From NCBI RefSeq assembly GCF_002399615.1, contig NZ_DHDZ01000049.1, positions 19,606-72,399 of the forward strand: a stretch of DNA of 52,794 bases, written 5' to 3'. Below are positions 31,633 to 40,477 of the stretch, piece after piece. The notes beneath the pieces are model-generated. The model was not told the origin of the DNA. It worked only from the letters and a program-made list of their open reading frames with translations, and did not search any database. A program made the position numbers and the translations under genes. Source of the stretch: Pedobacter sp. UBA4863 (GTDB lineage Bacteria > Bacteroidota > Bacteroidia > Sphingobacteriales > Sphingobacteriaceae). The number at the start of each line of letters is the position of its first letter. Within the stretch, counting starts at the first letter, position 1.

Positions 31633-33285
31633 ATGATCAAGAAAAATTTCATTGCTTTTTTAGCACTTGTTTTACTTTCCATACAGCTTAACGCTCAAGA
31701 AAAGTTGGGCAAGCCCAAAGTTGTAATAGGTATCGTTTTAGATCAAATGCGTTGGGATTATTTATATCGTTTTCAAGAGCGGTATGGTAAAGATGGTTTT
31801 AGACGCTTACAAAACGAGGGCTTTTCTGTAGAGAATACCTATATTAACCATACGCCATCAAAAACAGCAGTAGGCCATGCAACCATTTTTACCGGCTCGG
31901 TACCCGCCATTCATGGTATTACGGCCAATACTTGGGTAGAAAGATTTACCAATAAAAAAGTTTATTGTGTAGCAGATAGTACTGTAAACGCAGTGGGCAT
32001 AGCCAACGAAACTGAAAGTGATGCAGACGGTAGTGGCGGTCAAATGTCGCCACGTAATTTATTGGTTAATACCATTACCGATGAATTAAGGTTAGCTACT
32101 AACTTCCGCTCAAAAGTTGTAGGTGTTTCATTAAAAGATAGGGCTGCTATTTTACCCGTAGGCCATAATCCAACTGCTGCTTTTTGGTTTGATGATAATT
32201 CTGCAAAATTTATAACCAGTTCTTATTATATGAACCAGTTACCTGATTGGGTAAATAAGTTTAATAATCGTAAAGAGCCAGAAAAACTAATGTCTCAAAA
32301 TTGGAATACATTATATCCAATTAATACTTATAAGCAAAGTTCGGCAGACGATGTGAAATGGGAAGTTTTATATAAAAATCAAAAGAAAAGCGCTTTCCCT
32401 TACGCATTGCCAGAAATTTATAAAGCCAGCAAGGCTGCTTTAAGGAGTACCCCTTTTGGTAACGATTTAACTTTAAATTTTGCTAAAGCAGCTATTGAAG
32501 GGTATCAGTTAGGTAGGGGTGCTGAAACAGATTTTTTAACAATTAACCTCGCTTCAACTGATTATGTTGGGCATCAGTTTGGGCCAAATTCTGTTGAGAT
32601 AGAAGATCTTTATTTAAGGTTGGACCAGTCTTTGGCAGCCTTTTTTAAGTATTTAGATGCTAATCTAGGGAAAGGCAATTATACCCTGTTTCTAACAGCC
32701 GATCATGGCGTTGCCCATAATGTAGATTTTTTAGAAGAGAATAAATTGCCAAACGGATTGCTAAAGGTTAGCTCTTTTAGAAAATCATTAAACGACCACT
32801 TAACAAAAAAAATCAATGTAAAAGGTTTGGTTAGTACCACAGCCAATTATAGCGTTTATTTTAACATGGACAGATTGGAAGGGTTGGATTTTGAGAAAGT
32901 TAAGGCCGAAGCAATTTTATTTTTAGAGCAGCAGCCCAATGTGCAATTTGCGGTTGATGTAGATCGTATAGACAATGTTTCGTTGCCCGAGCGTATTAAA
33001 ACAATGATTGTAAATGGTAACAATAGAAAACGTACGGGGCAAATTTTTATAGTTGGACAATCGGCTTACTTAGATGCCTCAAAAAGAAGTGGTGGGGTAC
33101 ACGCTGCTTGGAACCCCTACGACACGCATATTCCTTTATTGTTTATGGGCTGGGGCATTAAGCAGGGCAGTACAAATAAAGTTTATCATCAAAATGATAT
33201 TGCCATAACTATAGCCAATTTGTTGAAAATACAGCCAGCAAATGGAAATGTAGGCGTGCCAATTGTAGAAGTTTTAGGAAAGTAA
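31633..33285 (+). CDS. pafA: PafA-like alkaline phosphatase
   Basis: 550 residues with a Sec signal peptide (to about 22). This is the alkaline phosphatase superfamily, PafA branch: D37 in LDQMRWD, the Thr nucleophile T78 in KTAVGH, N99 in ITANTW, the K168-x-R170 pair in SLKDRAA, and later metal ligands in STDYVGHQFG and TADHGV and the His in GGVHAAW. PafA from Bacteroidota is a phosphate-insensitive broad monoesterase, which suits the last step of phosphate release. The length fits PafA, about 546 residues. It starts 6 bp after the GDPD gene, so the two are co-transcribed. Confidence 0.9.
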   Translation: MIKKNFIAFLALVLLSIQLNAQEKLGKPKVVIGIVLDQMRWDYLYRFQERYGKDGFRRLQNEGFSVENTYINHTPSKTAVGHATIFTGSVPAIHGITANTWVERFTNKKVYCVADSTVNAVGIANETESDADGSGGQMSPRNLLVNTITDELRLATNFRSKVVGVSLKDRAAILPVGHNPTAAFWFDDNSAKFITSSYYMNQLPDWVNKFNNRKEPEKLMSQNWNTLYPINTYKQSSADDVKWEVLYKNQKKSAFPYALPEIYKASKAALRSTPFGNDLTLNFAKAAIEGYQLGRGAETDFLTINLASTDYVGHQFGPNSVEIEDLYLRLDQSLAAFFKYLDANLGKGNYTLFLTADHGVAHNVDFLEENKLPNGLLKVSSFRKSLNDHLTKKINVKGLVSTTANYSVYFNMDRLEGLDFEKVKAEAILFLEQQPNVQFAVDVDRIDNVSLPERIKTMIVNGNNRKRTGQIFIVGQSAYLDASKRSGGVHAAWNPYDTHIPLLFMGWGIKQGSTNKVYHQNDIAITIANLLKIQPANGNVGVPIVEVLGK

Positions 33286-33296
33286 GTTTTTATACG

Positions 33297-34208
33297 ATGA
33301 AAGGAAGAAGAAATTTTTTAAAAAGCGCAGCGCTATTATCGGTTTTGCCAGCGATCTCTTTAGAAGCAATGGCAGATAATGACTCCGCAGCCGGTGCAAA
33401 ATTTAGGGTGCTAACAGCTAATATTAGAGTAGATTTAAAGGAAGACGAAGCCAAAGGCTTAGGCTGGAAACAACGAAGAGATTTTTGTATAGAAGTTATA
33501 AAAAAGTATAAGCCAGATTTAGTAGGTTTTCAAGAGGTGTTTTATCAGCAAGCCATAGATCTGCGAAAAGCATTTAAAGATTACTATTTTTTAGGCTACG
33601 ATGGCCCAGAAATGGCTGGTGTTACCGAGTATGCGGGTATTGCTAAAAACCCATTGCTAATTAAAAAATCTAGATTCGAATTGCTGTCCGTTGGTTCTTA
33701 TTGGTTGTCAGAAACGCCAAATGTTGCAGGTAGCGAATCGTGGGGAACGTATAGAGCTCGACACGTTAATTATGCAATTTTAAGAGACCAGGTTAACGGT
33801 AAAGATTTTAGGTTTATAAATACGCACCTTACTACCAAAACTACCGATACAAAGGTTAAACAGGTAGCAATGATAGTGGCCGATTCGAAACAATACAAAG
33901 AACGTTTTCCTCAAATTTTAACAGGAGATTTTAATTCGTCGCCCACTAGCGAGCCAATAAAGCTAGCTACCGATAATCAATTTATTGATGAGTTTAAAAT
34001 AATTAACGGAACGCAAAATGCCGAAGCTACAGGGCATGGCTTTTTAGGTGAAAAATATCAAGAAGTTAAAGGGAAAGCAGGTAATAGAATAGATTATATT
34101 TTTACTAGAGGAGATATCAAAGCAACAACATGTGCGCTTATTAAAGACAAGAAAAACGACATGTATCCGAGTGATCATTTTTTTATGTATGCCGATATGA
34201 CAATTTAA
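33297..34208 (+). CDS. Tat-exported endonuclease/exonuclease/phosphatase family hydrolase
   Basis: 303 residues beginning MKGRRNFLKSAAL, a twin-arginine signal, with cleavage likely near EAMA. EEP motifs: TANIRVD, FQEVF, NTHLTTK, TGDFNSSPTS, NRIDYIF and PSDHFFMYAD. It is a second EEP hydrolase in the operon but only distantly related to the one at 29766, which uses Sec. Tat export suggests that it folds, with metal, before crossing the membrane. It starts 11 bp after pafA and is the last phosphoesterase on this strand. Confidence 0.88.
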   Translation: MKGRRNFLKSAALLSVLPAISLEAMADNDSAAGAKFRVLTANIRVDLKEDEAKGLGWKQRRDFCIEVIKKYKPDLVGFQEVFYQQAIDLRKAFKDYYFLGYDGPEMAGVTEYAGIAKNPLLIKKSRFELLSVGSYWLSETPNVAGSESWGTYRARHVNYAILRDQVNGKDFRFINTHLTTKTTDTKVKQVAMIVADSKQYKERFPQILTGDFNSSPTSEPIKLATDNQFIDEFKIINGTQNAEATGHGFLGEKYQEVKGKAGNRIDYIFTRGDIKATTCALIKDKKNDMYPSDHFFMYADMTI

Positions 34209-34330
34209 TCAAGAACAATTTTACGAATTGGAATTGACGCCATTTTAATGGTGCAGTGGATTTTTATGTCTAAAATTTTTGAGATAAAATATTAAATAAA
34301 TCAAAATATAAACCTTTAAATCAAAATGTT

Positions 34331-35770
34331 ATGAAGAAAATTTTACTTTTAAATGCATTGTTTTTTTGTTTGGCGATGCAGTCTTTTTCCCAGATTATCA
34401 TTACTGGTGTAAAAAGAACAGTGACTGGTAGTACAGATGTTACCAGTACTGGTAATTGGTATGAATATGTTCAGTTTAGAGCAACAGAAAATATTACTTT
34501 TTTTAGCGGAGGAGATTATGTGGATAAAAAATTTATTATTGCGCTTGCGAGAAACTCTGGGTCAACGCCCAAAGGATGGATAAATGCTGATGCGACTAGT
34601 ACGAGTTATGTATTTACCATTACGCCAGCTAGAGCTAATTTTACTTCTTTAAATAAAGGAGATTATTTTTACCTCACGGGCAACGATCCAAAATTGAATG
34701 GAAGTACTAGTTTAGTTACAGGTGACGATTTTTCTACGGCGAAATTGGTAAAGCTAGATCCTACTGTAAATGGGGATATACAAGGGGCAGGTATAACTAA
34801 TCCGAGTAATGCTAGTAATTCTGGGTTTTTCCCAAACACACATCCTTCTGGTATTGCAGTTTTTATGGTGGATAAGGCTTCATCTATAGATTCTGATACA
34901 AGACCAATAGATGCCATTTTTTTTGGTGAAGCTACAGGAACGGGCTTAGGAGCGAACAAATTAGTTGATGCATTGAATGCTGGTTATACGTTACCTACCT
35001 ATAATAATAATAATGATGCAAAATATTTTAATGTTAATAATGCTGATGGCAATTCTTTGTATATTACGCTAGGTACGGCAGGAGGTGATGCGGTTAAGTT
35101 TGTGCAATTTGGTGGCGATTATAATACTACTTTAAAAACTTGGAATGTGCCGCGTTCGCTCGCAAATAATATTGCGGTATCAACTATAACTTCGAAAGCT
35201 ATTTTAGAATCTGTTGTCGGAGCAACTACTCTTCCAATAGTATTAAAATCTTTTACAGCTAAAGCATCTAATCAAGGCATTGAGCTAAACTGGTCAACTG
35301 CTTCTGAATTAAATAACGATTATTTTGAGATTTTGCGTAAACAAGGCGAAGACTTTGTAGCAATTAGTGGTAAAATAAAAGGTGCGGGTACAACTTCTAC
35401 CCTTCAGCAATACCAATTTATAGATACTAAACCTGCGGCGGGTGTAAATTATTACAAATTGGCTCAGGTAGATTTAGATGGCAAAATAAACCAAAGCAAT
35501 GTTGTTTATGCTTACGGTAATTTAGTTAAAAATTCTATTAAGGCTTCTTATAATAAAGGTAATTTAACGGTTGATTTCGATGCTTCGAAAGTAGCAAATG
35601 TTAAACTAGACGTAGTTGATCTAAATGGAAAAACAGTATATAGTGTATCTGCTAATACAATAGTTGGTTCAAATACCGTTACTAATAGCTTGAATTTAGT
35701 TTCGGGGGTATATGTAGTTAAACTAACTGTTGGTGCTGAGCGTTCTACGGCTAAATTTGTTGTAAACTAA
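34331..35770 (+). CDS. T9SS-secreted protein with C-terminal sorting domain
   Basis: 479 residues: signal peptide (to about 21, QSFSQ), an N-terminal domain of unknown family (about 22-295) rich in Gly, Asn and Thr, a fibronectin-like module (about 300-390: LPIVLKSFTAKASNQGIELNWSTA, FEILRKQG, YYKLAQVDLDG), and a type A type IX secretion sorting domain (about 405-479: VDLNGKTVY, LVSGVYVVKL, KFVVN). It is predicted to be exported and released or attached at the surface. A 122-bp gap separates it from the EEP gene, so it may have its own promoter. Its job in the phosphate locus is unknown. Confidence 0.82.
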   Translation: MKKILLLNALFFCLAMQSFSQIIITGVKRTVTGSTDVTSTGNWYEYVQFRATENITFFSGGDYVDKKFIIALARNSGSTPKGWINADATSTSYVFTITPARANFTSLNKGDYFYLTGNDPKLNGSTSLVTGDDFSTAKLVKLDPTVNGDIQGAGITNPSNASNSGFFPNTHPSGIAVFMVDKASSIDSDTRPIDAIFFGEATGTGLGANKLVDALNAGYTLPTYNNNNDAKYFNVNNADGNSLYITLGTAGGDAVKFVQFGGDYNTTLKTWNVPRSLANNIAVSTITSKAILESVVGATTLPIVLKSFTAKASNQGIELNWSTASELNNDYFEILRKQGEDFVAISGKIKGAGTTSTLQQYQFIDTKPAAGVNYYKLAQVDLDGKINQSNVVYAYGNLVKNSIKASYNKGNLTVDFDASKVANVKLDVVDLNGKTVYSVSANTIVGSNTVTNSLNLVSGVYVVKLTVGAERSTAKFVVN

Positions 35771-35794
35771 CTCTTTTAAAAAGATATACCACAG

Positions 35795-35823
35795 AAAAAG
35801 GCTCCAATTTTTGGAGCCTTTTT
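35795..35823. terminator. bidirectional terminator between convergent genes
   Basis: Perfect 13-bp stem (arm AAAAAGGCTCCAA, 35795-35807 with 35811-35823), with A and T tracts on both sides. It serves the T9SS gene and the convergent metallophosphoesterase gene. Confidence 0.92.
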
Positions 35824-35829
35824 CGTTTT

Positions 35830-37839
35830 CTACTTCATAGCGGTAGTTAAATCTTTTGGTCTTGTCATGGTTTCGGTATAAACATTCCCAAACCTGTCGG
35901 TAACCTTAATGGTGATAGGTGTTGTGGCGCTATTGGCTTTTGCCTTAAAGAAATGCGCATTTAGGTTGCTTACAAAATCTTCAGTAGGGTCGGCATTAAC
36001 ATTTAAGCGCAAAGCTTCATACGAAATGATGTGCAAGGGGTCTTTAGTTCTAACCCTAGTAACGGTTAGTGGTGCGCCATTTTCTAATATTTCTACAGTC
36101 CAATTTTTATCGTAGTTCCAAACGTTAACTAAAATTTCGTTGTTGGTGTTGGCTACATCATAAGGAGAAGCAAAAGATGGTAATTTGGCAGCAAAGATAT
36201 CGTTTGCCTTTGAGGCATATTTAGCTGCGGTAATATGTACTTTGTTTAAATCGTAAGCTCTAAATTGGTAATTTTCATCGTAGCCAATAGATTTATACCT
36301 CCATTGGTAGGTTGTGCCGTTAAATTTCCAAATTTCATATCCCCCTGGGGTGCCATCTTTACTAATTTGGTTGCCTGCATAGCCATTTCTACCAGTCCAC
36401 CACCAAGTGGCACAAATAGCAGTAGTGTTGTGCTCCATTAATTTAGCGTTATAGGCGTAATTAAACGAATAATGAGTGTGACCGGTAATTACATGAACAT
36501 CATTAAAACTAGAAAACATATTAATGAAACTAGTGGCGCCCGTTAACCTTGGTGTCGAAGTTTCGGTTTGCCCGCTTAAGGTTGGGTTGTTGTATAAATT
36601 AATGTGCATCGAAACAACAATAGTGGTGTTTTTATCGGTAAGGGTATCCAAGTCTTTTTGTAACCACGCTAGTTGATCAGCAACAATAACACCATTGTAA
36701 TTTCTTCCACCTTGTGTGCCCTGTGCCCCTCCTGTGTTTAAATATTGAATATCATCTAAAACAATATAATGTACTTTTCCAATGTTGAAAGAATAATAGG
36801 TAGGCCCCAGGTTTCCTCTAAAAGCAGTTTCTGCATTCCAGTCATCGGCTATGTAAGGGTTGTTGTCATGGTTGCCCATGGTATGAAAAATTGGAATGTC
36901 AATAGGACGCATGGTGTTTACATAGTCTGTTAAACCAAAGTTGTTATCGTACCAATAAGCATCCCAGCTCATGTCTCCTAAGGTTAAACCATACACTTTA
37001 TAGCCTTCGCTTTTGTATTTGGCAATTGTAGCCTTGGCGTCATTTAAAAAACCATTTTGAAATTGGGTAATATCGTTGTTGCGGTTAGCTAAATGCATAT
37101 CGCCCAAAGCAAGCATAATGTGTTTGTTGTTATCTACGGCCTTTAATTCAAAATCTGCATACTCTACTGTTTGTGCATTTGCGCTAAAGTTCTTGTAAAA
37201 AGCAGGCAGTATATTGTTTTTGCTTTCTACTTCGTAGCCACTTGGAATAGAGATAAACACAAAGTTTTTGGTTTTGTTAGACGGCAGGTAGTACACGCCG
37301 TTCTCATCGGTTTTGGTAACTTCCACACCATCAGAAACTATCACGTTTGCAATGCCTACGCCCGCAGCAAATACCGTCCCTTTAACGGTCATTCCCGCTT
37401 TATCTGGAATGTTGGCAAACGGGGTGTCTATAGTACTTGAGCCCAAAAGTAGGCTTTGTGTGCCGCGTACTATAGAAATACGATAAGTGTTTGGCTTAAC
37501 ACCAGCTGGAATAGTAAAAGTACAGTTGTTGGCCGTTACGGCTTTAAGCTCAATGGTAAAGTTTATAGTGGCATCTGTTAATGCGGTAAAAATCAATTTG
37601 TCGCCTAGGGCATAACCTCCTCCTTGAAAAGAAAAATCGCTCGAAGTGGTAAAACTAAGGTTACTTGGAATTATGGCATTTGTAATCTTAAGCGAGTTAC
37701 TTGTTGGGGGAACAGGCTCAGGGCTTTTTGCTTTTTTACAACCAAAAACGGTTAGGCCAATTCCTGCAACGGTGGTGCTAACCACAAAATCTCGCCTCGA
37801 AATAGTTTTTCTATTTTGGTTTTCTTTCTTTTTGTTCAT
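35830..37839 (-). CDS. Tat/lipoprotein calcineurin-like metallophosphoesterase
   Basis: 669 residues. The N-terminus holds the twin-arginine motif ISRRDFVV and a lipobox TVFGC, predicting Tat export plus lipid anchoring. A beta domain with TIG-like features (about 48-140) is followed by a carboxypeptidase-regulatory-like MetallophosN domain (about 149-235, KGTVFAAGVGIANVIVSDGVE begins it), the catalytic domain (about 240-480: ALGDMHLANR, LTLGDMSWD, MGNHDNNP, VSMHINL, ITGHTHYS), and a MetallophosC domain to the end. This four-part layout is common in Bacteroidota. It converges on the T9SS gene and completes the phosphoesterase cluster; it must have its own promoter in 37840-38231. Confidence 0.9.
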   Translation of the reverse strand: MNKKKENQNRKTISRRDFVVSTTVAGIGLTVFGCKKAKSPEPVPPTSNSLKITNAIIPSNLSFTTSSDFSFQGGGYALGDKLIFTALTDATINFTIELKAVTANNCTFTIPAGVKPNTYRISIVRGTQSLLLGSSTIDTPFANIPDKAGMTVKGTVFAAGVGIANVIVSDGVEVTKTDENGVYYLPSNKTKNFVFISIPSGYEVESKNNILPAFYKNFSANAQTVEYADFELKAVDNNKHIMLALGDMHLANRNNDITQFQNGFLNDAKATIAKYKSEGYKVYGLTLGDMSWDAYWYDNNFGLTDYVNTMRPIDIPIFHTMGNHDNNPYIADDWNAETAFRGNLGPTYYSFNIGKVHYIVLDDIQYLNTGGAQGTQGGRNYNGVIVADQLAWLQKDLDTLTDKNTTIVVSMHINLYNNPTLSGQTETSTPRLTGATSFINMFSSFNDVHVITGHTHYSFNYAYNAKLMEHNTTAICATWWWTGRNGYAGNQISKDGTPGGYEIWKFNGTTYQWRYKSIGYDENYQFRAYDLNKVHITAAKYASKANDIFAAKLPSFASPYDVANTNNEILVNVWNYDKNWTVEILENGAPLTVTRVRTKDPLHIISYEALRLNVNADPTEDFVSNLNAHFFKAKANSATTPITIKVTDRFGNVYTETMTRPKDLTTAMK

Positions 37840-38231
37840 TTTTAGTTTTTATTTGGTTTATAAGGCTGCTAATGTTAAACTAAAATAATAAATAAAAACT
37901 TAAACTTCATTGCTTTGTTGTTTTTTGTTTCATTTTTTAATATTGGATAATTCTTGTGGTTTATTATTTAACCATACCTTAACAGTGAATTATTGCTAAA
38001 ATGTTTTTGTTTTTTATGGTGCTTTTGTGTTAATCCACGCTTTTTGAGGGACTGAATCGTGTGCGTTTATTTGTTGAAGCTTGATGTTTATCGTAATTTT
38101 ACTTTCTTGAGAACTCTTCTTTTTTGTTCAATTTGGTTTTAACGATATTTAATTTTATTAAATTTTCTTTTATTTTCTTTAATTTTTTCTTTTATTTGAA
38201 AAAGGAATTATAATCTAAACCAAATTTAAGT
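37840..38231. other. divergent intergenic region between metallophosphoesterase and sugar operon
   Basis: 392 bp with very high AT content and no convincing gene. On the minus strand a TATTTTAG element (37880-37887 on this strand) could serve the metallophosphoesterase gene. Two TTAA cores 11 bp apart (37968 and 37979) recall the array before susC. Near the plus-strand gene, TTTTCTTT repeats at 38163-38193 are a possible operator. No riboswitch-like conserved core was recognised. Confidence 0.4.
38163..38193 (+). promoter_or_regulatory. candidate DeoR-family operator repeats
   Basis: TTTTCTTT at 38163, 38173 and 38185, spaced 10 and 12 bp, about 40 bp before the first gene of the sugar operon. 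DeoR-family repressors bind such tandem T-rich half-sites. The only regulator gene nearby is the DeoR-type gene at 46727-47491. Confidence 0.4.
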
Positions 38232-39479
38232 ATGAGCAATTCTGCTGTCGGCCTTTTAGCAAAGATTGGAATGCCGCGTCATCTAGCTTGGGGCTACTTG
38301 GGTATTCTTGTCTTTATGATGGGGGATGGGGTAGAACAAGGTTGGCTTAGTCCGTACTTAATTGAAAAAGGAATGTCACTTGGGCAGTCGGCCGCGTTAT
38401 TTACGGCTTATGGTGTCACTATTGCTATTTCTGCGTGGTTTTCGGGCGTATTAACAGAAGGTTTTGGCCCTCGAAAAACAATGTCTCTTGGTGTGTTGCT
38501 ATATATTATTGGTACGGTAGGTTTTGTAGGTTATGCTTTGCCAAATCTTAATTTTTGGGTAATGATTGTTACCTATGCCATTAGAGGCTTTGGTTATCCG
38601 CTGTTTGCGTATTCTTTTTTAGTTTGGATTACTTATCGCAGTCCAAAAGAGAGGTTGGGCGCTGCGGTAGGCTGGTTTTGGTTTGTTTTTACCGGTGGAT
38701 TGAACGTTTTTGGAGCCTACTACGCTTCTTGGGCTATAGGTGGCTTAGGTTATTTTAATACTTTGTGGAGTTCTATTTTTTGGGTTTTGCTAGGCGCTTT
38801 CTTAGCGTTGGTAATTAATAAAGATAAATTTCAAGTGGTGGCAACTTCATCAAATACTAAAAGCAACGAGTTGATGAAGGGAATCACCATTATGAAAAAT
38901 GAACCCAAGGTGTTATTGGGAGGATTAGTAAGAATTATTAATACCACAGCGCAATTTGCATTTCCTGTTTTTTTACCAACTTATATGGCGGCACACGGAT
39001 TATCTACCGTGGCTTGGTTGCAAATATGGGGTACAATTTTTATGGCCAACATCGCTTTTAACCTAATATTTGGTTTTGTTGGCGATAGTTTGGGTTGGCG
39101 CAACACCATTAAATGGTTTGGAGGTGTGGGCTGTGCCTTAACCACCCTGTTGTTTTATTATTCGCCGCAGTTGTTTAATGGTAATTACTGGTTAATAATG
39201 GCTAGTGGTGTCTTATGGGGTGCTTTATTGGCAGGTTATGTACCACTATCGGCCTTGGTGCCATCGTTGGTAAGTAAAGATAAAGGTGCGGCCATGGCTG
39301 TGCTTAATTTGGGCGCTGGTTTATCGGTTTTTGTAGGGCCAGCTTTAGTGGGCTTGTTTATTGGTCAAATAGGCAGTGGAGGTATGGCATGGATGCTGGC
39401 TTTGTTGTATCTTGTAAGTGCCTTTTTAACACATTTTATTAAGCTCCCAGCTCCAGCTTTAATTAAAGAAAATATGTAG
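38232..39479 (+). CDS. RbtT/DalT/CsbX-family MFS transporter (polyol permease type)
   Basis: 415 residues with about 12 TM segments. The first TM region, WGYLGILVFMMGDGVEQ, then SPYL, and the later RGFGYPLFAYSFLVWI are characteristic of the polyol permease branch (ribitol and D-arabinitol permeases RbtT/DalT, and Bacillus CsbX/YoaB). It takes up a polyol or a related organic compound across the inner membrane with protons. First gene of the seven-gene operon, with short gaps down to 46699. No outer-membrane SusCD pair accompanies it, so the substrate is likely small enough for porins. Confidence 0.85.
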   Translation: MSNSAVGLLAKIGMPRHLAWGYLGILVFMMGDGVEQGWLSPYLIEKGMSLGQSAALFTAYGVTIAISAWFSGVLTEGFGPRKTMSLGVLLYIIGTVGFVGYALPNLNFWVMIVTYAIRGFGYPLFAYSFLVWITYRSPKERLGAAVGWFWFVFTGGLNVFGAYYASWAIGGLGYFNTLWSSIFWVLLGAFLALVINKDKFQVVATSSNTKSNELMKGITIMKNEPKVLLGGLVRIINTTAQFAFPVFLPTYMAAHGLSTVAWLQIWGTIFMANIAFNLIFGFVGDSLGWRNTIKWFGGVGCALTTLLFYYSPQLFNGNYWLIMASGVLWGALLAGYVPLSALVPSLVSKDKGAAMAVLNLGAGLSVFVGPALVGLFIGQIGSGGMAWMLALLYLVSAFLTHFIKLPAPALIKENM

Positions 39480-39500
39480 ATTATTAGGGATATTTATTAT

Positions 39501-40466
39501 ATGAGAATTCTAATTACTGCTCCTTATAACGAGATAGGGAGAAAATTTATTGAAGAAAACCTAGGGGAGGTGATTTATGAGCCATGGAAGAAGCAAGGCA
39601 GGGCTTACCATGAGGATGAGCTAATAAAGCTGCTTGCTGTCTCAAATGCCGATGCCTTGATTACTGAGCATGATCATGTAACCGAAAAGGTAATCAGCTT
39701 AAACCCTCATTTAAAGTTTATTGGCGTATGTCGCGGCACTCCATCAAATGTGGCTGTAGATAGGGCCAATGAATTGGGTATTCCGGTGTTTCATACGCCG
39801 GCACGTAATGCGCAAGCAGTTGCCGAAATGTGGATTGCTACCGTAATTGGTTTTATGAGGAAGTTGATTCCTAGCAGAGCGTGGTTGGTAGCTAAGAATT
39901 GGGGCGAGGGGGCGCATACTTCTTATTTACAGTTTAAAGGAAACGAGCTGGCCAATAAAGTGGTAGGTATGGTTGGTTTCGGTGCCGTTGGTCAACGAGT
40001 TGCCGAAATGTTAAAGCCCTATCCTTGTCCTGTTAAGTTTTACGATCCTTTTATAGAGAATTACGATTCTGATTATCAAAAGACAACTTTAGAAGATTTA
40101 TTTGCTACCTGCGATATTGTTTCTATTCACCTGCCCGTTAACAAACATACCATTGGCATGATTAACGCTGAGCTGTTAAATAGCATGCGTAAAGATGCCA
40201 TTTTTATTAATACAGCAAGGGCAAGCGTGGTAGATAGAAATGCTTTGATTGATGTAGTAACCAATAACAAGATTGCTGGCGCTATTTTAGATGTCTTTGA
40301 TCACGAACCGCCAGATGAGCTAGACTATCGGTTAATTACTGCAGAAAATGTATTGGCAACACCGCATACGGCTGGCGCAACTTTCGAAGTAGAAGACCAT
40401 CACGTAGCTATTTTAAATAAACAATTAGAGGCTTGGAAAGAAACTGTTTCACTGGCTAAAGCCTAA
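39501..40466 (+). CDS. D-isomer-specific 2-hydroxyacid dehydrogenase (YoaD-like)
   Basis: 321 residues. Catalytic set of the family: Rossmann motif GFGAVGQR (about 156-163), Arg in NTARASVVD, Glu in DVFDHEPP and His in TPHTAGAT. The coenzyme pocket continues with the acidic residue in FYDPF, which favours NAD. Together with the transporter before it and the kinase after it, it matches Bacillus subtilis yoaD. It may oxidise a 2-hydroxy acid or phosphoglycerate-like intermediate; the substrate is unknown. It starts 21 bp after the transporter. Confidence 0.88.
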   Translation: MRILITAPYNEIGRKFIEENLGEVIYEPWKKQGRAYHEDELIKLLAVSNADALITEHDHVTEKVISLNPHLKFIGVCRGTPSNVAVDRANELGIPVFHTPARNAQAVAEMWIATVIGFMRKLIPSRAWLVAKNWGEGAHTSYLQFKGNELANKVVGMVGFGAVGQRVAEMLKPYPCPVKFYDPFIENYDSDYQKTTLEDLFATCDIVSIHLPVNKHTIGMINAELLNSMRKDAIFINTARASVVDRNALIDVVTNNKIAGAILDVFDHEPPDELDYRLITAENVLATPHTAGATFEVEDHHVAILNKQLEAWKETVSLAKA

Positions 40467-40477
40467 TATTTTTAATT

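Noticed and set aside
37840..38231. A SAM (S-box) riboswitch before the YoaDCB-like operon, as in Bacillus
   Set aside because: I looked for the conserved core and saw only AT-rich sequence with TTTTCTTT repeats, so no riboswitch is claimed.
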